In this document: positions 23,640-33,515 of the stretch, one piece after another
Numbering within the stretch: position 1 is the first letter of the stretch
Layout of the letters: the number at the start of each line of letters is the position of its first letter
NCBI GenBank assembly: GCA_041736465.1
Contig: JBGSTO010000317.1
Location: 5,235-69,234, forward strand
Origin: JAJUJL01 sp041736465
GTDB lineage: Bacteria; Chloroflexota; Anaerolineae; Anaerolineales; UBA4823
DNA: 64,000 nucleotides
Reading direction: 5' to 3'
Made by a program: the position numbers and the translations under genes
The notes under the pieces: generated by a model
Seen by the model: only the letters and a program-made list of their open reading frames with translations
What the model was told of the DNA's origin: nothing
Database searches by the model: none

Positions 23640-26301
23640 AGATCCACTCCATCGTAGGGGAAACCCAAAGCGAGAACCGGGTCACGCCGGTGAGCGTGCG
23701 CACGGCGCATGGCAGCTTGCCCAAAGCCCGCACCGGCTCGACCAGCGCGGACCGGGTGCCTTCATCCATTTCCGGGTAAATCATCACCACGGTGCGCGGC
23801 GAACGCAGCACTTCCATCGAATCCAGAGGCAGACCGTTTGCTGATACAGTTATCTTCTCCAGCCGTACCTGGTCCGTGGGGATGTCATAATTGCGCGCCA
23901 TCATCGAGTAGCCATCGATGCCCCACGGAGGCTCTGTCAGAAAAGCAAAAACCAAATTCTGCGGCTCGTTGGCTGTATGACCGCGAATATGCTCCATGAT
24001 GCGCATGAACAGCATCACCGGCGATTGGTAGCCCGTCGAGCGTAGGGGCGAGAGCACATAGGCTTGATACAGGTTCAAACCCAACACAGCCAGCAGCACC
24101 GATCCCAGCAGCCATGCAGGCAGGGTTTGCGGGAAGCGCGGCAGCTTGCGAATCTGTGCCAACATCCATTCCAGGCCGAGCGCGGCGATCAAGGTCCAGA
24201 AGGGCAGCAGTAAGAACATGCGCGTGGTCGGGGGAAACCTCCCGCCGTGTGAGGTTCCGACCAGGAACAGCGAGGCGGCGAAACTTGCCAGTATGAACGC
24301 CCAGAAGCGGCTCTTCCAGCCGGACAGCAGCAGGGCGCACAAACCCAGGGCGAAGAAAATGCCGGTGAGCGCGTCCAGGTAAGCTACAGCCACGAAATGG
24401 CTTTCCTGCGGGATGTATAAAAACGAAAGGAAAGCATACAAAAGGTTGCTTGCGAAATGGTTGCCCAAGCTGGCGGAACTGATGACAATGTCCGCCTGGT
24501 ACAGCACGGTGCCTGGTATTTTCTCGCGCCAGTAATCAGCCTGGACCAGCAGCGGCAAGACCAGCAGCGCCAAAGACAGTCCCGCTGCCAGCCAGCGCCG
24601 TCTGGCTGGCAGCGTAATGGGCGGGTCGTAAAACAGCACCAACAATACGACCACCGGCAAACAATACAGCGCCGCCGGGTAAACGTAAAAGCACAGCCCT
24701 GCCGCCAGGCCCAACATCACCTGGGGGAAAAAGCTCCGGCTGCGCACTGCCCAGGCGCCGGCAGCCAGCACCAGCGAGGCGGCAAATAATGCTTGCAAAT
24801 TATTGTAGCCGATCTTCCCAAAGGTCATCAAGTAATGCGCCGGCGCCATCAACGCGATAGCCAGCAGGGAAACCCTGGCAGTCAGAAACTGCCTGAGGAA
24901 CCAGTAAAGCAAGCCCAGTGAAAGCGCCGCCAGATAAAGATTGCTGATGCGCCAGCCAAAATTGCTGCTGCCGATGAAGATTCTGGCAAAGAAAGCCTGT
25001 ATCACCGACGAGATAAAGGGATGTGAGCCGTAAACCGCAGTGCCATCAAACAACTTATTGAGCGTGGAAAGCCAGTCCTGACTGCGAGCCAGCTCCTGGG
25101 CATAATCAAAAAAGCTGTATTCATCGCCAATGACTGAAAATTCCCACCCATCGATGCGGAAGGTATACAGGATCAAGGCGAAATTCACCAACCAAAAAAT
25201 CCCCGGCAGGCTGACGGAGCTGCGCAGAACGATGAGCAGTGCACCCGCCAGTACCAATCCCCATAACCAAACAAATTGGCGATCGCCATAATAATGATAC
25301 AGGAACAGCATCAGCAAAATGTGCAGCGCGGCCATCACCAGCGCCGGCATCCAATGTGGTTTGGCGGTTTGCAGGATATCTGCCGGTCGATGCTCTCGCA
25401 GGAAACCAGCCAGGATAAAAACCAGCACTGCTCCCAGGTACAGCCCGCCAAATCTCTGGCCCGTGACGATTTCGAGCACAAATACGCTCAAGGCGCAAAT
25501 TACTGCACCAGCCATACCCCAGGCACTCACCCGCCGCTGCAGCGCGGATACCCTGGAAACGCCCGCTGGGTTATCCTGGGAAAACCCGGCCGGATCGTCG
25601 ATGGGTTGCCCCAGCACTCTCACCAACCAGGGCAGCGCAAGCCAGCAGCCCAACACCGCCGCGAAATAGGCAGGCAGGCTGATGCTGCGCGCCAGGATGT
25701 TGTGCTCCCAGAATTCATCCAACCATGGTAGGTTGAAGGGAAGCTCGAGCCAGCGATCACGCACAACCAGAATCGCCGGAAGTGCTGCGGCAAATATCAG
25801 GAGCGTCCAACCGGCGCCACGCACGGCTGCATTTGCCGGGAGCCGGAGACGTGCAGGCAGGTTCTGCCATGCCAGGCTGCGCGTGGGTAAGGCTGTTTCC
25901 GGGGACTGTAATGGTGCAGTCCAATCGGGATCTGGAGCGGTAGGAGCTGGGATGACAGCGGCACGCCTCTCGATGGTGAACGAGACGCGATCCACAGCAG
26001 AAAAATCAAATGCAAGCTCTAACGGGACTCTGGCAGCAGCAGGGTTGGCCCCGGCATCCGGCTCAGGTTCATCCGGCTCCTGCTCATCGAGCCGGGCAGC
26101 TGTACTTCTGAGCCACTGCGGCAGTGAATATCGCAGCCAGGTCAGAACCGGAGAGTACTCGCCAAGTAATGTGGCAATCTGCCCGCCCGAACGCTTATCC
26201 AGGCCGCGCAGCCTGTTGAAACGCCTGAGCCAATAAATCAAGGCTGCATCCAAGACAACAGCCAGCAGCAGCACAAAGATGAGATATTCCCGGCTCGCCA
26301 T
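23623..26301 (-). CDS. Large GT-C membrane glycosyltransferase (GT39-like)
   Basis: 892 residues. One N-terminal transmembrane helix, then a ~150-residue soluble stretch rich in Glu, Pro and Ala, then about a dozen membrane segments. VIGDEYSFFDYAQEL in the first large external loop fits the GT-C metal/acceptor acidic motif. A ~130-residue C-terminal soluble tail follows. It overlaps the downstream GT-C gene by 17 bases, so the pair is translationally coupled. Such proteins add sugars from a lipid carrier to proteins, lipids or glycans outside the membrane. Donor and acceptor are unknown. Confidence 0.75.
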   Translation of the reverse strand: MASREYLIFVLLLAVVLDAALIYWLRRFNRLRGLDKRSGGQIATLLGEYSPVLTWLRYSLPQWLRSTAARLDEQEPDEPEPDAGANPAAARVPLELAFDFSAVDRVSFTIERRAAVIPAPTAPDPDWTAPLQSPETALPTRSLAWQNLPARLRLPANAAVRGAGWTLLIFAAALPAILVVRDRWLELPFNLPWLDEFWEHNILARSISLPAYFAAVLGCWLALPWLVRVLGQPIDDPAGFSQDNPAGVSRVSALQRRVSAWGMAGAVICALSVFVLEIVTGQRFGGLYLGAVLVFILAGFLREHRPADILQTAKPHWMPALVMAALHILLMLFLYHYYGDRQFVWLWGLVLAGALLIVLRSSVSLPGIFWLVNFALILYTFRIDGWEFSVIGDEYSFFDYAQELARSQDWLSTLNKLFDGTAVYGSHPFISSVIQAFFARIFIGSSNFGWRISNLYLAALSLGLLYWFLRQFLTARVSLLAIALMAPAHYLMTFGKIGYNNLQALFAASLVLAAGAWAVRSRSFFPQVMLGLAAGLCFYVYPAALYCLPVVVLLVLFYDPPITLPARRRWLAAGLSLALLVLPLLVQADYWREKIPGTVLYQADIVISSASLGNHFASNLLYAFLSFLYIPQESHFVAVAYLDALTGIFFALGLCALLLSGWKSRFWAFILASFAASLFLVGTSHGGRFPPTTRMFLLLPFWTLIAALGLEWMLAQIRKLPRFPQTLPAWLLGSVLLAVLGLNLYQAYVLSPLRSTGYQSPVMLFMRIMEHIRGHTANEPQNLVFAFLTEPPWGIDGYSMMARNYDIPTDQVRLEKITVSANGLPLDSMEVLRSPRTVVMIYPEMDEGTRSALVEPVRALGKLPCAVRTLTGVTRFSLWVSPTMEWICAAGQ

Positions 26302-26357
26302 TCAGGATTAGATGCTCGACCAGACCCTACTGCACGGCAGCTGGTCTGATACCCAGG

Positions 26358-27527
26358 TTACCGCAAGCCCAGCTCTGACCTTGAGATCACCAGCCTTTGG
26401 ATTTCGCTGGTGCCTTCATAGATCTCCGTGATCTTGGCGTCACGGAAATAGCGCTCCACAGGCAGCTCTTTGCTGTAGCCCATGCCGCCGTGAATCTGCA
26501 CGGCTGCATGGGTGACAAACATAGCCGTTTCGGAGGCGAACAGCTTCGCCATGGAGGCCTCCAGCGTGTAGCGCTCGCCCGTTCGCTTGGAGCGTTCCTT
26601 TGCCATCGCGGCGTTGTACACCAGCAGCCGGCTGGCCTCGATGCGTGTTTTCATGTCCGCCAGCTTGAAGGAGATGCCCTGGAAATCTCCGATCTTCTGC
26701 CCGAAGGCTTCGCGATCGCGGGCATAAGCCAGGCTGGCATCATACGCTGCCTGGGCAATGCCCAGCGCCTGGGCAGCGATGCCGATGCGCCCGGCATCCA
26801 AAACGGTCATAGCAACCTTGAAGCCCTCCCCCTCTTCGCCCAGGCGGTTTTCAGCCGGCAGGCGGTAATCTTCATAGACAATCTCACTGGTCGCTGAGGC
26901 GCGGATCCCCAACTTGGGTTCTTTTTTACCAACCACAAAGCCAGGTTTGTCCGTTTCTGTGATGAAAGCCGTCACTCCGCGGTGCTTCTTTTCAGGTTGG
27001 GTCATCATGAACACCACGATGTAATCCGCCACCGGTCCGCTGGTGACCCAGGATTTGCGTCCGTTCAGCACGTAATGATCCCCGTTCAACACGGCCCGGC
27101 TGCGCATCGTGCCGGCATCCGAGCCCGACATCGGCTCGGTCAGCGAGTAGGCGCCGATGGCGCTCCCCGAGGCAACCGCCCCCATGTACTTTTGCTTTTG
27201 CATTTCACTGCCGAATTTGAGGATCCCATGGCAGAACAGCGAATTGTTGACCGACATGATGGTGCCATGTGCGGCATCGGCTTTACAGATTTCTTCCAAA
27301 GCCAGCGCGTATGCCAGGGTATCCATGCCGGCGCCGCCGTACTCTTCCGGCACCTCAATGCCCATAAAGCCCATCCCACCCATCTTTTGTACCGTGGCAG
27401 AAGGAAAATCGCCCGTCTCGTCGAACTCGGCCGCGATGGGGGCGATCTCTTTTTGGGCAAAGTCACGCGCCGCCTGGCGGATCATCTCATGCTCGTCTGT
27501 CAGGGGAAACAACCCGTTGCCGGTCAT
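26358..27527 (-). CDS. Acyl-CoA dehydrogenase (short/branched-chain type)
   Basis: 389 residues. FAD-dependent alpha,beta-oxidation of acyl-CoA. Family blocks: GAYSLTEPMSGSDAG, SWVTSGPVADYIVV, QALGIAQAAYDASLAYARDRE, QIHGGMGYSKE and EIYEGTSEIQR, in which Glu371 is the catalytic base. It resembles bacterial butyryl- or isobutyryl-CoA dehydrogenases. GAGGAGG precedes the ATG. The electron-transfer flavoprotein genes are not in the window. Along with the acyl-CoA carboxylase about 7 kb downstream on the same strand, it points to branched-chain or odd-chain acyl metabolism. Dispersed repeat copy 2 lies upstream. Confidence 0.93.
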   Translation of the reverse strand: MTGNGLFPLTDEHEMIRQAARDFAQKEIAPIAAEFDETGDFPSATVQKMGGMGFMGIEVPEEYGGAGMDTLAYALALEEICKADAAHGTIMSVNNSLFCHGILKFGSEMQKQKYMGAVASGSAIGAYSLTEPMSGSDAGTMRSRAVLNGDHYVLNGRKSWVTSGPVADYIVVFMMTQPEKKHRGVTAFITETDKPGFVVGKKEPKLGIRASATSEIVYEDYRLPAENRLGEEGEGFKVAMTVLDAGRIGIAAQALGIAQAAYDASLAYARDREAFGQKIGDFQGISFKLADMKTRIEASRLLVYNAAMAKERSKRTGERYTLEASMAKLFASETAMFVTHAAVQIHGGMGYSKELPVERYFRDAKITEIYEGTSEIQRLVISRSELGLR

Positions 27528-27548
27528 GCAATCCTCCTCTTGATTGAT

Positions 27549-27617
27549 CTGTCATCCTGAACGTGGTGAAGGATCTAGATCCTTTTGCGTGGCCCACGGG
27601 TGCGGCCAGCTCTTCAT
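27549..27617. repeat. Dispersed repeat, copy 2
   Basis: TGTCATCCTGAACGTGGTG with GGATCTAGATCC, followed directly by TTTTGCGTGGCCCACGG and TGCGGCCAGCTCTTC. Compared with copy 1 it lacks the right arm of the hairpin but keeps both ends. It fills most of the gap between the divergent acyl-CoA dehydrogenase and membrane protein genes. Confidence 0.75.
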
Positions 27618-27689
27618 AGTAGTTGATCGGGGTGAAATGATTATAGCATGCCTGGAGAGTCCACGGGTGTCGCTCTCCCCTCATATGAG

Positions 27690-27698
27690 TGATAAAAT
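27690..27698 (+). promoter_or_regulatory. Extended -10 box of a leaderless gene
   Basis: TGATAAAAT (27690-27698) is a TG-N extended -10. Seven bases separate it from ATG 27706, so the transcript would begin at or next to the start codon. No Shine-Dalgarno is seen. Confidence 0.5.
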
Positions 27699-27705
27699 CC
27701 CTGCC

Positions 27706-29751
27706 ATGAATATCCAAGCGTACCCGAAGGATAAACACTTCCCCTGGATAGTGTTAGGGCTGTTGTTATTAACTTTCGGGTTGTTCACCCCATGGTTGGG
27801 TTTATATTTTGATGATTGGCCGGTGATAACCAATTTACACCTGCGTGATATCGGCACTTTCTGGGATTTTCATCGCTCCGACAGACCAGTAGCGGCCTGG
27901 ACTTATATCGCAGCAGGCCCCATAGCAGGCACGCGACCAATCGCCTGGCAGTTCTTTTCAATCATCGCGCGGTGGGCCACCGTTTTAGGAGGTTGGTGGT
28001 TGCTGCGCGGTTTATGGCCCGCGCACAAACGTGAAGCTGCCTGGATGGCGCTGCTGTTTTCGATATTCCCGGCTTTCGACCAGCAAGCGATATCTGTAGC
28101 CTACAGCCAGCATTGGATGATTTTCGCACTTTTCTGCGTTTCGATGGGATCCATGCTGCAGGCGGAACGTGACAAACGCCGTTTCTGGTTATGGACCATG
28201 CTGTCAGCAAGTACAATGCTGGCTCATATTTTCAGCATGGAATACTTTTCCGGGCTGGAACTGCTTCGACCGCTGTTTTTATTTGTGGTGACAGCAGAAA
28301 CCCATAAAGAATGGACCCCCAGGTTAATCTATTCTATAAAACGCTGGCTGCCCTATTCGATGATCCTTGGTATTTTCGTGTTCTGGCGTTTGGTAATTTA
28401 CCCGCAAAGTCGGGGGGATCCAAACAATCCACGCATATTGTTTGATCTTTTCAACCAACCAATATCAGCTCTTCTCACCTTAGCACAGTACGCCGTGCAG
28501 GATTTCCTGAATATCATGGTTGGATCCTGGTACAAAACCCTCGATCCATCTGCATATGTGCTGAACGACCGAATCGTAGTAATCTCACTGGTTAGCGCCG
28601 TTGTGCTTGGAGTACTCACATTTCTGACCTTGAGAGGGTTTCATCCAGAGACGAAAAACTCTGACGCAGACGGATCGCGCCCTGCCTGGATAAGACAAGC
28701 GATTATCATCGGCATCATAGGCGTTCTGCTTGGGGTATTTCCTGTATGGCTCACCGGTCGTCAAACGACATTGGGCTTATACGGCAGCCGTTTTTCACTG
28801 GCATCCATGTTAGGAGCCAGCATTTTCACGATTGCGGCCTTGGAATGGATCACCCCTCGCCGGCTTACCCGAATCGTGTTATTGAGCTTACTGATCAGCA
28901 TCGCTGTGGGCTACCATATTCGCCGCGTGGAGATATTCAATCGCTCCTGGGTAAAACAACAGCGCTTCTACTGGCAGCTCTCCTGGCGCATCCCAGAATT
29001 AAAATCCGGGGCTTCCATCGCGGCTGACGGCGAGCTGTTTCTCTATGTGGGGCGATATTCCACTGCCTTAGCGCTAAATCTTCTATACCCGGAAGATTTA
29101 CCCTATCCAAATATCGGGCATTATTTCTATGAGCTTCCCGAACGAATCGAACGCCGCGCGGAAGCGCTTGCCGCAGGCGAGCCCATAGAGTGGAAATTTC
29201 GCAACTTTCTATTCAAAGGCTCAACCAGAGATACCGTGCTAGTGTATTACGAGCCCGAATTGGGAAATTGTCTCTGGGTGTTGGAACCAGGCGATGTCGA
29301 CAACCCGGAATTACCGCTGTTGACCGCACAAGGACTGCCGGTTTCAAACCTTAATGTCATCTTGCCCGATCCCGAACCACAGAATGGTGTTCCCTCGCAA
29401 ATCTTTGGAGCAGAGCCGGAACACAACTGGTGTTATTTCTTCCAAAAAGCCGACCTGGCACGTCAATTTGGCAACTGGCAGGATGTAGTTGATTTTGGCG
29501 AACAGGCCGAAAGCCTGGGGCACACTCCCAACAATCAACAAGAGTGGATCCCCTTTATCGAAGGTTATGCCCGGACCGGTAGATGGGAAGAAGCGATTGA
29601 GAAAACATTGCACGTCCGGCGTGCCAATTTTCGAGTCAGCGGACGTTTGTGCAGGCTTTGGGAGCGGGTCACAAATGATATGCCGGTACCACAAGATTAC
29701 AATGATCAGTTCAATGCCATGCTGGCACGCCTGGAATGCTCCACACCTTAA
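27706..29751 (+). CDS. GT-C-like membrane protein with C-terminal soluble domain
   Basis: 681 residues. The first transmembrane helix is followed by GLYFDDWPVI, an Asp-Asp pair in the first external loop as in GT-C glycosyltransferases. About ten more hydrophobic segments run to residue ~440. The last ~230 residues are soluble, with a stretch near the end (residues ~580-650) of paired helices that could be TPR-like. Start: the in-frame ATG at 27685 overlaps the -10 box, while ATG 27706 lies seven bases after it, so the shorter form is preferred. Codon and base use are less G+C-rich than in neighbours, which may hint at acquisition. Confidence 0.65.
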   Translation: MNIQAYPKDKHFPWIVLGLLLLTFGLFTPWLGLYFDDWPVITNLHLRDIGTFWDFHRSDRPVAAWTYIAAGPIAGTRPIAWQFFSIIARWATVLGGWWLLRGLWPAHKREAAWMALLFSIFPAFDQQAISVAYSQHWMIFALFCVSMGSMLQAERDKRRFWLWTMLSASTMLAHIFSMEYFSGLELLRPLFLFVVTAETHKEWTPRLIYSIKRWLPYSMILGIFVFWRLVIYPQSRGDPNNPRILFDLFNQPISALLTLAQYAVQDFLNIMVGSWYKTLDPSAYVLNDRIVVISLVSAVVLGVLTFLTLRGFHPETKNSDADGSRPAWIRQAIIIGIIGVLLGVFPVWLTGRQTTLGLYGSRFSLASMLGASIFTIAALEWITPRRLTRIVLLSLLISIAVGYHIRRVEIFNRSWVKQQRFYWQLSWRIPELKSGASIAADGELFLYVGRYSTALALNLLYPEDLPYPNIGHYFYELPERIERRAEALAAGEPIEWKFRNFLFKGSTRDTVLVYYEPELGNCLWVLEPGDVDNPELPLLTAQGLPVSNLNVILPDPEPQNGVPSQIFGAEPEHNWCYFFQKADLARQFGNWQDVVDFGEQAESLGHTPNNQQEWIPFIEGYARTGRWEEAIEKTLHVRRANFRVSGRLCRLWERVTNDMPVPQDYNDQFNAMLARLECSTP

Positions 29752-29792
29752 TTGCACGCCGGATCGCTCATATTTGGAATACGGAGATACCG

Positions 29793-30512
29793 ATGAACGC
29801 TCAGGAAAACCCTCCAACCAGCGCCCAAAAGGTAATCGAGCGCCTGCGCACCCTTGCCAATGCGGATAACGTCGCCGGCATGGCGCGCTTCGGCATCAAC
29901 TCGCAAAATACCCTGGGTATCTCCATCTACGTGCTGCGCGATATCGCCAAAGAGCTTGGGCGCAGCCACGCTCTCGCCCTGGAGCTTTGGGATACAGGCA
30001 TTCACGAAGCTCGTATCCTGGCAGCTTACATTGCCGACCCGAGTCTGGTTTCCAGCGAAATGATGGAATCTTGGGTTTCAGGCTTCGACTCCTGGGACGT
30101 ATGCGACCAGGTGTGCAGCAGTCTGTTCGACGCTTCGCCGCTGGCGGTAACCAAAGCGCTGGAATGGAGCGCTCGACCGGAGGAATTTGTTAAGCGGGCG
30201 GGGTTTGTCATCATGGCCGCGCTGGCAGTCCACGACAAGCACCTCTCAGACGAACAATTCGAGGCTTTTCTGGAGATTATTGCCCGGGAAGCCGGTGACC
30301 CGCGCAACTTTGTCAAGAAAGCGGTCAATTGGGCGCTGCGCCAGATCGGCAAGCGTAGCCGCAGCTTGAATCAAAAAGCCGTTCAAACAGCCCGGCAGAT
30401 ACAATTACAAACATATGCAGAATCCAAGGCGACACGGACAGTCAGGTGGGTAGCCAGCGACGCCTTACGCGAGCTGACCAGCGAGAAGGTACAGGCGCGG
30501 CTGAAGCGTTGA
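29793..30512 (+). CDS. DNA alkylation repair protein (AlkD-like HEAT-repeat glycosylase)
   Basis: 239 residues, close to the usual AlkD length (~220-240). SWDVCDQVC near residue 107 and NFVKKAVNWALRQIGKRS near residue 175 match conserved segments whose Trp, Asp and Arg residues line the DNA-facing groove. AlkD enzymes excise N3- and N7-alkylpurines without flipping the base. ATG 29793 follows GGAG (29783-29786); a longer frame from 29736 would overlap the previous gene. It stands between a membrane glycosyltransferase and a transporter with no other repair gene beside it. Confidence 0.85.
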   Translation: MNAQENPPTSAQKVIERLRTLANADNVAGMARFGINSQNTLGISIYVLRDIAKELGRSHALALELWDTGIHEARILAAYIADPSLVSSEMMESWVSGFDSWDVCDQVCSSLFDASPLAVTKALEWSARPEEFVKRAGFVIMAALAVHDKHLSDEQFEAFLEIIAREAGDPRNFVKKAVNWALRQIGKRSRSLNQKAVQTARQIQLQTYAESKATRTVRWVASDALRELTSEKVQARLKR

Positions 30513-30576
30513 TGATATTATTACCATGCTGTACCAGTCAAATTCAATACGTTTGTTGTGATGAGTAGAAACTCAC

Positions 30577-32490
30577 ATGGCAAAGCAGACCTTCAAAGAA
30601 ATCCTGATTGGCAAGCCATTCCCTACCAGCATGGACTCGCACGAACGCCTGGACAAAGTGCGCGCCCTGGCAGTGTTTGCTTCCGACCCAATTAGCTCGA
30701 ACGCTTACGCTACCGAAGCGATCATGAGCGTGCTGATTCTATTGGGCAGCCAGGCGTTACACCTGACCCTGCCTATAGGATTGGGCGTGGCATCTTTGGT
30801 GCTGCTGGTGATATTCAGCTACATACAAACCATCCTGCACTATCCAGATGGCGGGGGCGCCTACACGGTAGCCAAGGATAATCTGGGGCGGTTCCCCTCT
30901 CTGCTGGCAGCAGCAGCCTTGCTGATGGATTATATTCTGACCGTATCCGTATCTGTCTCGGCAGGCGTACGCGCCATCACCTCAGCCTTCCCGGATGCGT
31001 TCGAGTATCGTGTCGTAATATCTATAGCCGCCATCGCCATCCTGACCTGGATCAACCTGCGGGGAGTACGGGAGAGCGGGACGGTTTTTGCCATACCCAC
31101 CTATGCATTCGTCGGCGGCGTATGGCTGGTAATTTTGGTCGGCCTGGTGCGGTATTGGGGCTGGTTCGGCGCGATCCCAATACCTGTAGTCCAAGAAATA
31201 ACACCTCCGGAACTTTCTGTAGCTGGCTTTGCTTACCTATGGCTCATTCTGCGCGCCTTTGCCGGCGGCTGCACGGCTTTGACCGGCATTGAGGCGATCA
31301 GCAACGGCATACAGGCTTTCAAACCACCCGAATCCAAGAATGCTGCCAAAACCATGGTGGCGATGGGTTTCCTGGCAATGTCCCTCTTTCTAGGAATTAC
31401 CTTCTTGTCCACTCATATCAATCTCATCCCGGTCGAAACCGATAGCATTCTCTCCCAAATGACCAGGCGGGTTGCAGGTACCAGTGCGCTATATTATTGG
31501 GTGCAGATCTTCACCGCTATGATCCTGATCCTGGCAGCCAATACCGCCTACCAGGACTTTCCACGTCTCAGTTCTTTCCTGGCAAAGGATAATTATATGC
31601 CGCGCTGGATGCAAACTCGCGGCGATCGCCTGGTGTTCAGCTCGGGGATCATCGTGCTGGCTCTGATTGCTTCATTGCTCGTCGTCTTCTTCCAGGCAGA
31701 TGAAATCGCGATGCTGCCGTTATACGCTCTGGGTGTAATGCTCAGCTTCAGCATTTCGCAGAGCGGCATGCTCCGCTTGATGGGACGTATCGCACACCTT
31801 AAACCCGGGGAAACACTGCAAACCCAGGTAACCGAAATTCATTATGAGAGCAATGCAAAGTGGAAGCGCGCCCTGAACGCGGTTGGAGCAGTTGTGACTT
31901 TCGTTGTGTTCATCATCCTGGCCAGTACGAAATTCCTCGAAGGCGCCTGGATTGTTATGGTGATCATTCCCGTTTTGATCCTTATGTTTTATTCGATTCA
32001 CGCGCATTATGAACGCGTCTCGAAAGCCTTGAGCACGCGCGATCTGAAGGCTGAGCAGATTTCGGAGGTCGCAGATGTGGTCGTCGTGCCCATTGCCGAC
32101 GTACACCGCGGCTCCCTGCGCGCCTTGATGTATGCTCGCAGACTCTCGAAGGATGTGCGCGCCCTGTGTGTGGTCACCTCTCCTGAAATGAAAGAGCGCT
32201 TGCTGCGCCGCTGGGCGCGTTTCCCCAATGTTACCGAAGGGATAACGTTGGTGACCGTGGATTATGATTATCGCGACGTAATCACCCCCATCGTGACCTA
32301 CATCGAGCAGGTGAACAACGAAGAATTTCCAGACCAGCTGACCACGGTGGTGGTGCCCGAGTTCGTCCCCACTTACAGGATCGGGAGTTTTTTGCATAAT
32401 CAAACCGCCAACCGCTTGCGTTCCGAGCTGCGAAACTACAAGGATATTGTGATCATCGACGTCCCGTTCCATATCGACTCGAAAGTTTAA
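30577..32490 (+). CDS. kimA: KimA-like potassium importer (APC superfamily, 12 TM plus cytosolic domain)
   Basis: 637 residues. About 12 membrane segments to residue ~470 are followed by a ~160-residue soluble universal-stress-like domain. The similarity to B. subtilis KimA (from memory) runs end to end: ALAVFASDPISSNAYATEA, YPDGGGAYTVAKDNLG, LLMDYILTVSVSVSAG, RGDRLVFSSGII and FLHNQTANRLR. The residues tied to potassium in KimA (Asp36, Tyr43, Asp117, Tyr118) correspond to Asp37, Tyr44, Asp118 and Tyr119 here. KimA is a proton-coupled potassium importer inhibited by c-di-AMP. A c-di-AMP synthase gene lies at 38805-39686. I saw no riboswitch in the 64 bases before the gene. Confidence 0.8.
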   Translation: MAKQTFKEILIGKPFPTSMDSHERLDKVRALAVFASDPISSNAYATEAIMSVLILLGSQALHLTLPIGLGVASLVLLVIFSYIQTILHYPDGGGAYTVAKDNLGRFPSLLAAAALLMDYILTVSVSVSAGVRAITSAFPDAFEYRVVISIAAIAILTWINLRGVRESGTVFAIPTYAFVGGVWLVILVGLVRYWGWFGAIPIPVVQEITPPELSVAGFAYLWLILRAFAGGCTALTGIEAISNGIQAFKPPESKNAAKTMVAMGFLAMSLFLGITFLSTHINLIPVETDSILSQMTRRVAGTSALYYWVQIFTAMILILAANTAYQDFPRLSSFLAKDNYMPRWMQTRGDRLVFSSGIIVLALIASLLVVFFQADEIAMLPLYALGVMLSFSISQSGMLRLMGRIAHLKPGETLQTQVTEIHYESNAKWKRALNAVGAVVTFVVFIILASTKFLEGAWIVMVIIPVLILMFYSIHAHYERVSKALSTRDLKAEQISEVADVVVVPIADVHRGSLRALMYARRLSKDVRALCVVTSPEMKERLLRRWARFPNVTEGITLVTVDYDYRDVITPIVTYIEQVNNEEFPDQLTTVVVPEFVPTYRIGSFLHNQTANRLRSELRNYKDIVIIDVPFHIDSKV

Positions 32491-32537
32491 GCGTCTCACT
32501 ATGATGCTCCTGTGAAAATCCCGTACGAGAACCTGGA

Positions 32538-32543
32538 TATACT
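32538..32543 (+). promoter_or_regulatory. Candidate -10 box of a leaderless hydrolase gene
   Basis: TATACT six bases before ATG 32550, with no Shine-Dalgarno and no convincing -35. A start of transcription at the ATG is possible. Confidence 0.35.
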
Positions 32544-32549
32544 TAAGCC

Positions 32550-33431
32550 ATGCCATCCAGCTACCTGCTGATCAACGATCTTCGACACCATTACCTGCAC
32601 TGGAATATCGGCAGCGGCAGCCGCCCACTGGTACTGCTGCACGGGTTGGCTTCCAACGCTCGCATCTGGGAGCTGGCAGCGCCGCACCTGGTTGACGCTG
32701 GCTTCGAAGTCCTGGCGCCTGACTTGCGCGGGCACGGCTTGAGTGATAAGCCCGACGGCGGCTACGATTTCGATACCTATGCCCGCGACCTGGCGGCGCT
32801 GTTCAGGGCATGGAATATCGAGCACCCGGTATTGGTAGGTCATTCCTGGGGAGCTATGCTGGCGTTGGATTTTGCAGCGCGCTTCATGCACGGCCCATTG
32901 GCGCCCGCCGGATTGGTATTGGTAGACGGCGGATTTGCGCAGCTGGATCACCTTCCAGGGGCTACCTGGGAGTCGATCCAGGAGCGGCTTGCCCCTCCGC
33001 GCCTGGCGGGCATACCTGTGGAAGACTTTCTCGCCAGGGTCAGCGCCCCAAACCAGCGTTGGCAGCCGGACGACACCGCTATGCAGATCATCCTGGCAAA
33101 TTTCGAGATCACTCCCGAAGAGACCATTTATCCACGCCTTAGCTATGAACGCCACATGCAGATCGTGCATGCCATGTGGGAATTCAAGACATTGCAGCGC
33201 TACCAGCCAGTGAGCTGCCCAATCTTGCTCGTGCCGGCGCGCAGCGCGCCGCCGCTCTCGGCTCAGGAAGCGGAGTTTTTGAGTTTGAAACAATCCTGCA
33301 TCCAACAAATCCTGTCCAGCCACCAGAATACCCGGGTGATCTGGATGGAAAACAGCATCCACGATATCCCGCTGCAACATCCTGCCAAATTAGCGAACCT
33401 GCTGGTAGACTTTGCAGCCAGCCTGGCCTGA
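32550..33431 (+). CDS. Alpha/beta hydrolase
   Basis: 293 residues. VLLHGLASNARIWE (oxyanion), LAPDLRGHGLSDKP, GHSWGA (nucleophile Ser), a later VPARSAPP strand and a catalytic His in NSIHDIP give a complete lid-bearing hydrolase of the epoxide hydrolase/dienelactone type. Reaction unknown. A long open frame on the opposite strand over the same bases is a coding shadow. It starts 59 bases after the KimA-like gene and probably has its own -10 box. Confidence 0.85.
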   Translation: MPSSYLLINDLRHHYLHWNIGSGSRPLVLLHGLASNARIWELAAPHLVDAGFEVLAPDLRGHGLSDKPDGGYDFDTYARDLAALFRAWNIEHPVLVGHSWGAMLALDFAARFMHGPLAPAGLVLVDGGFAQLDHLPGATWESIQERLAPPRLAGIPVEDFLARVSAPNQRWQPDDTAMQIILANFEITPEETIYPRLSYERHMQIVHAMWEFKTLQRYQPVSCPILLVPARSAPPLSAQEAEFLSLKQSCIQQILSSHQNTRVIWMENSIHDIPLQHPAKLANLLVDFAASLA

Positions 33432-33515
33432 CCCGCGCGAATCTGGCACGATACTTGCAACAAATTACCTGGCATTATGAATGAAAGTATGCAGATCTGC
33501 AAGAATCTAAAATAC

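Noticed and set aside
30513..30576. Possible c-di-AMP riboswitch before the KimA-like gene
   Set aside because: Only 64 bases separate the genes and no ydaO-type conserved core or terminator is visible.
31720..32556. 278-codon open frame opposite the end of the KimA-like gene
   Set aside because: Low-complexity His/Asp/Gln composition and no start signal; KimA similarity covers the plus strand to its stop.
32499..33380. 293-codon open frame on the minus strand opposite the alpha/beta hydrolase
   Set aside because: The plus strand encodes a complete hydrolase with all catalytic motifs; the antisense frame has none.
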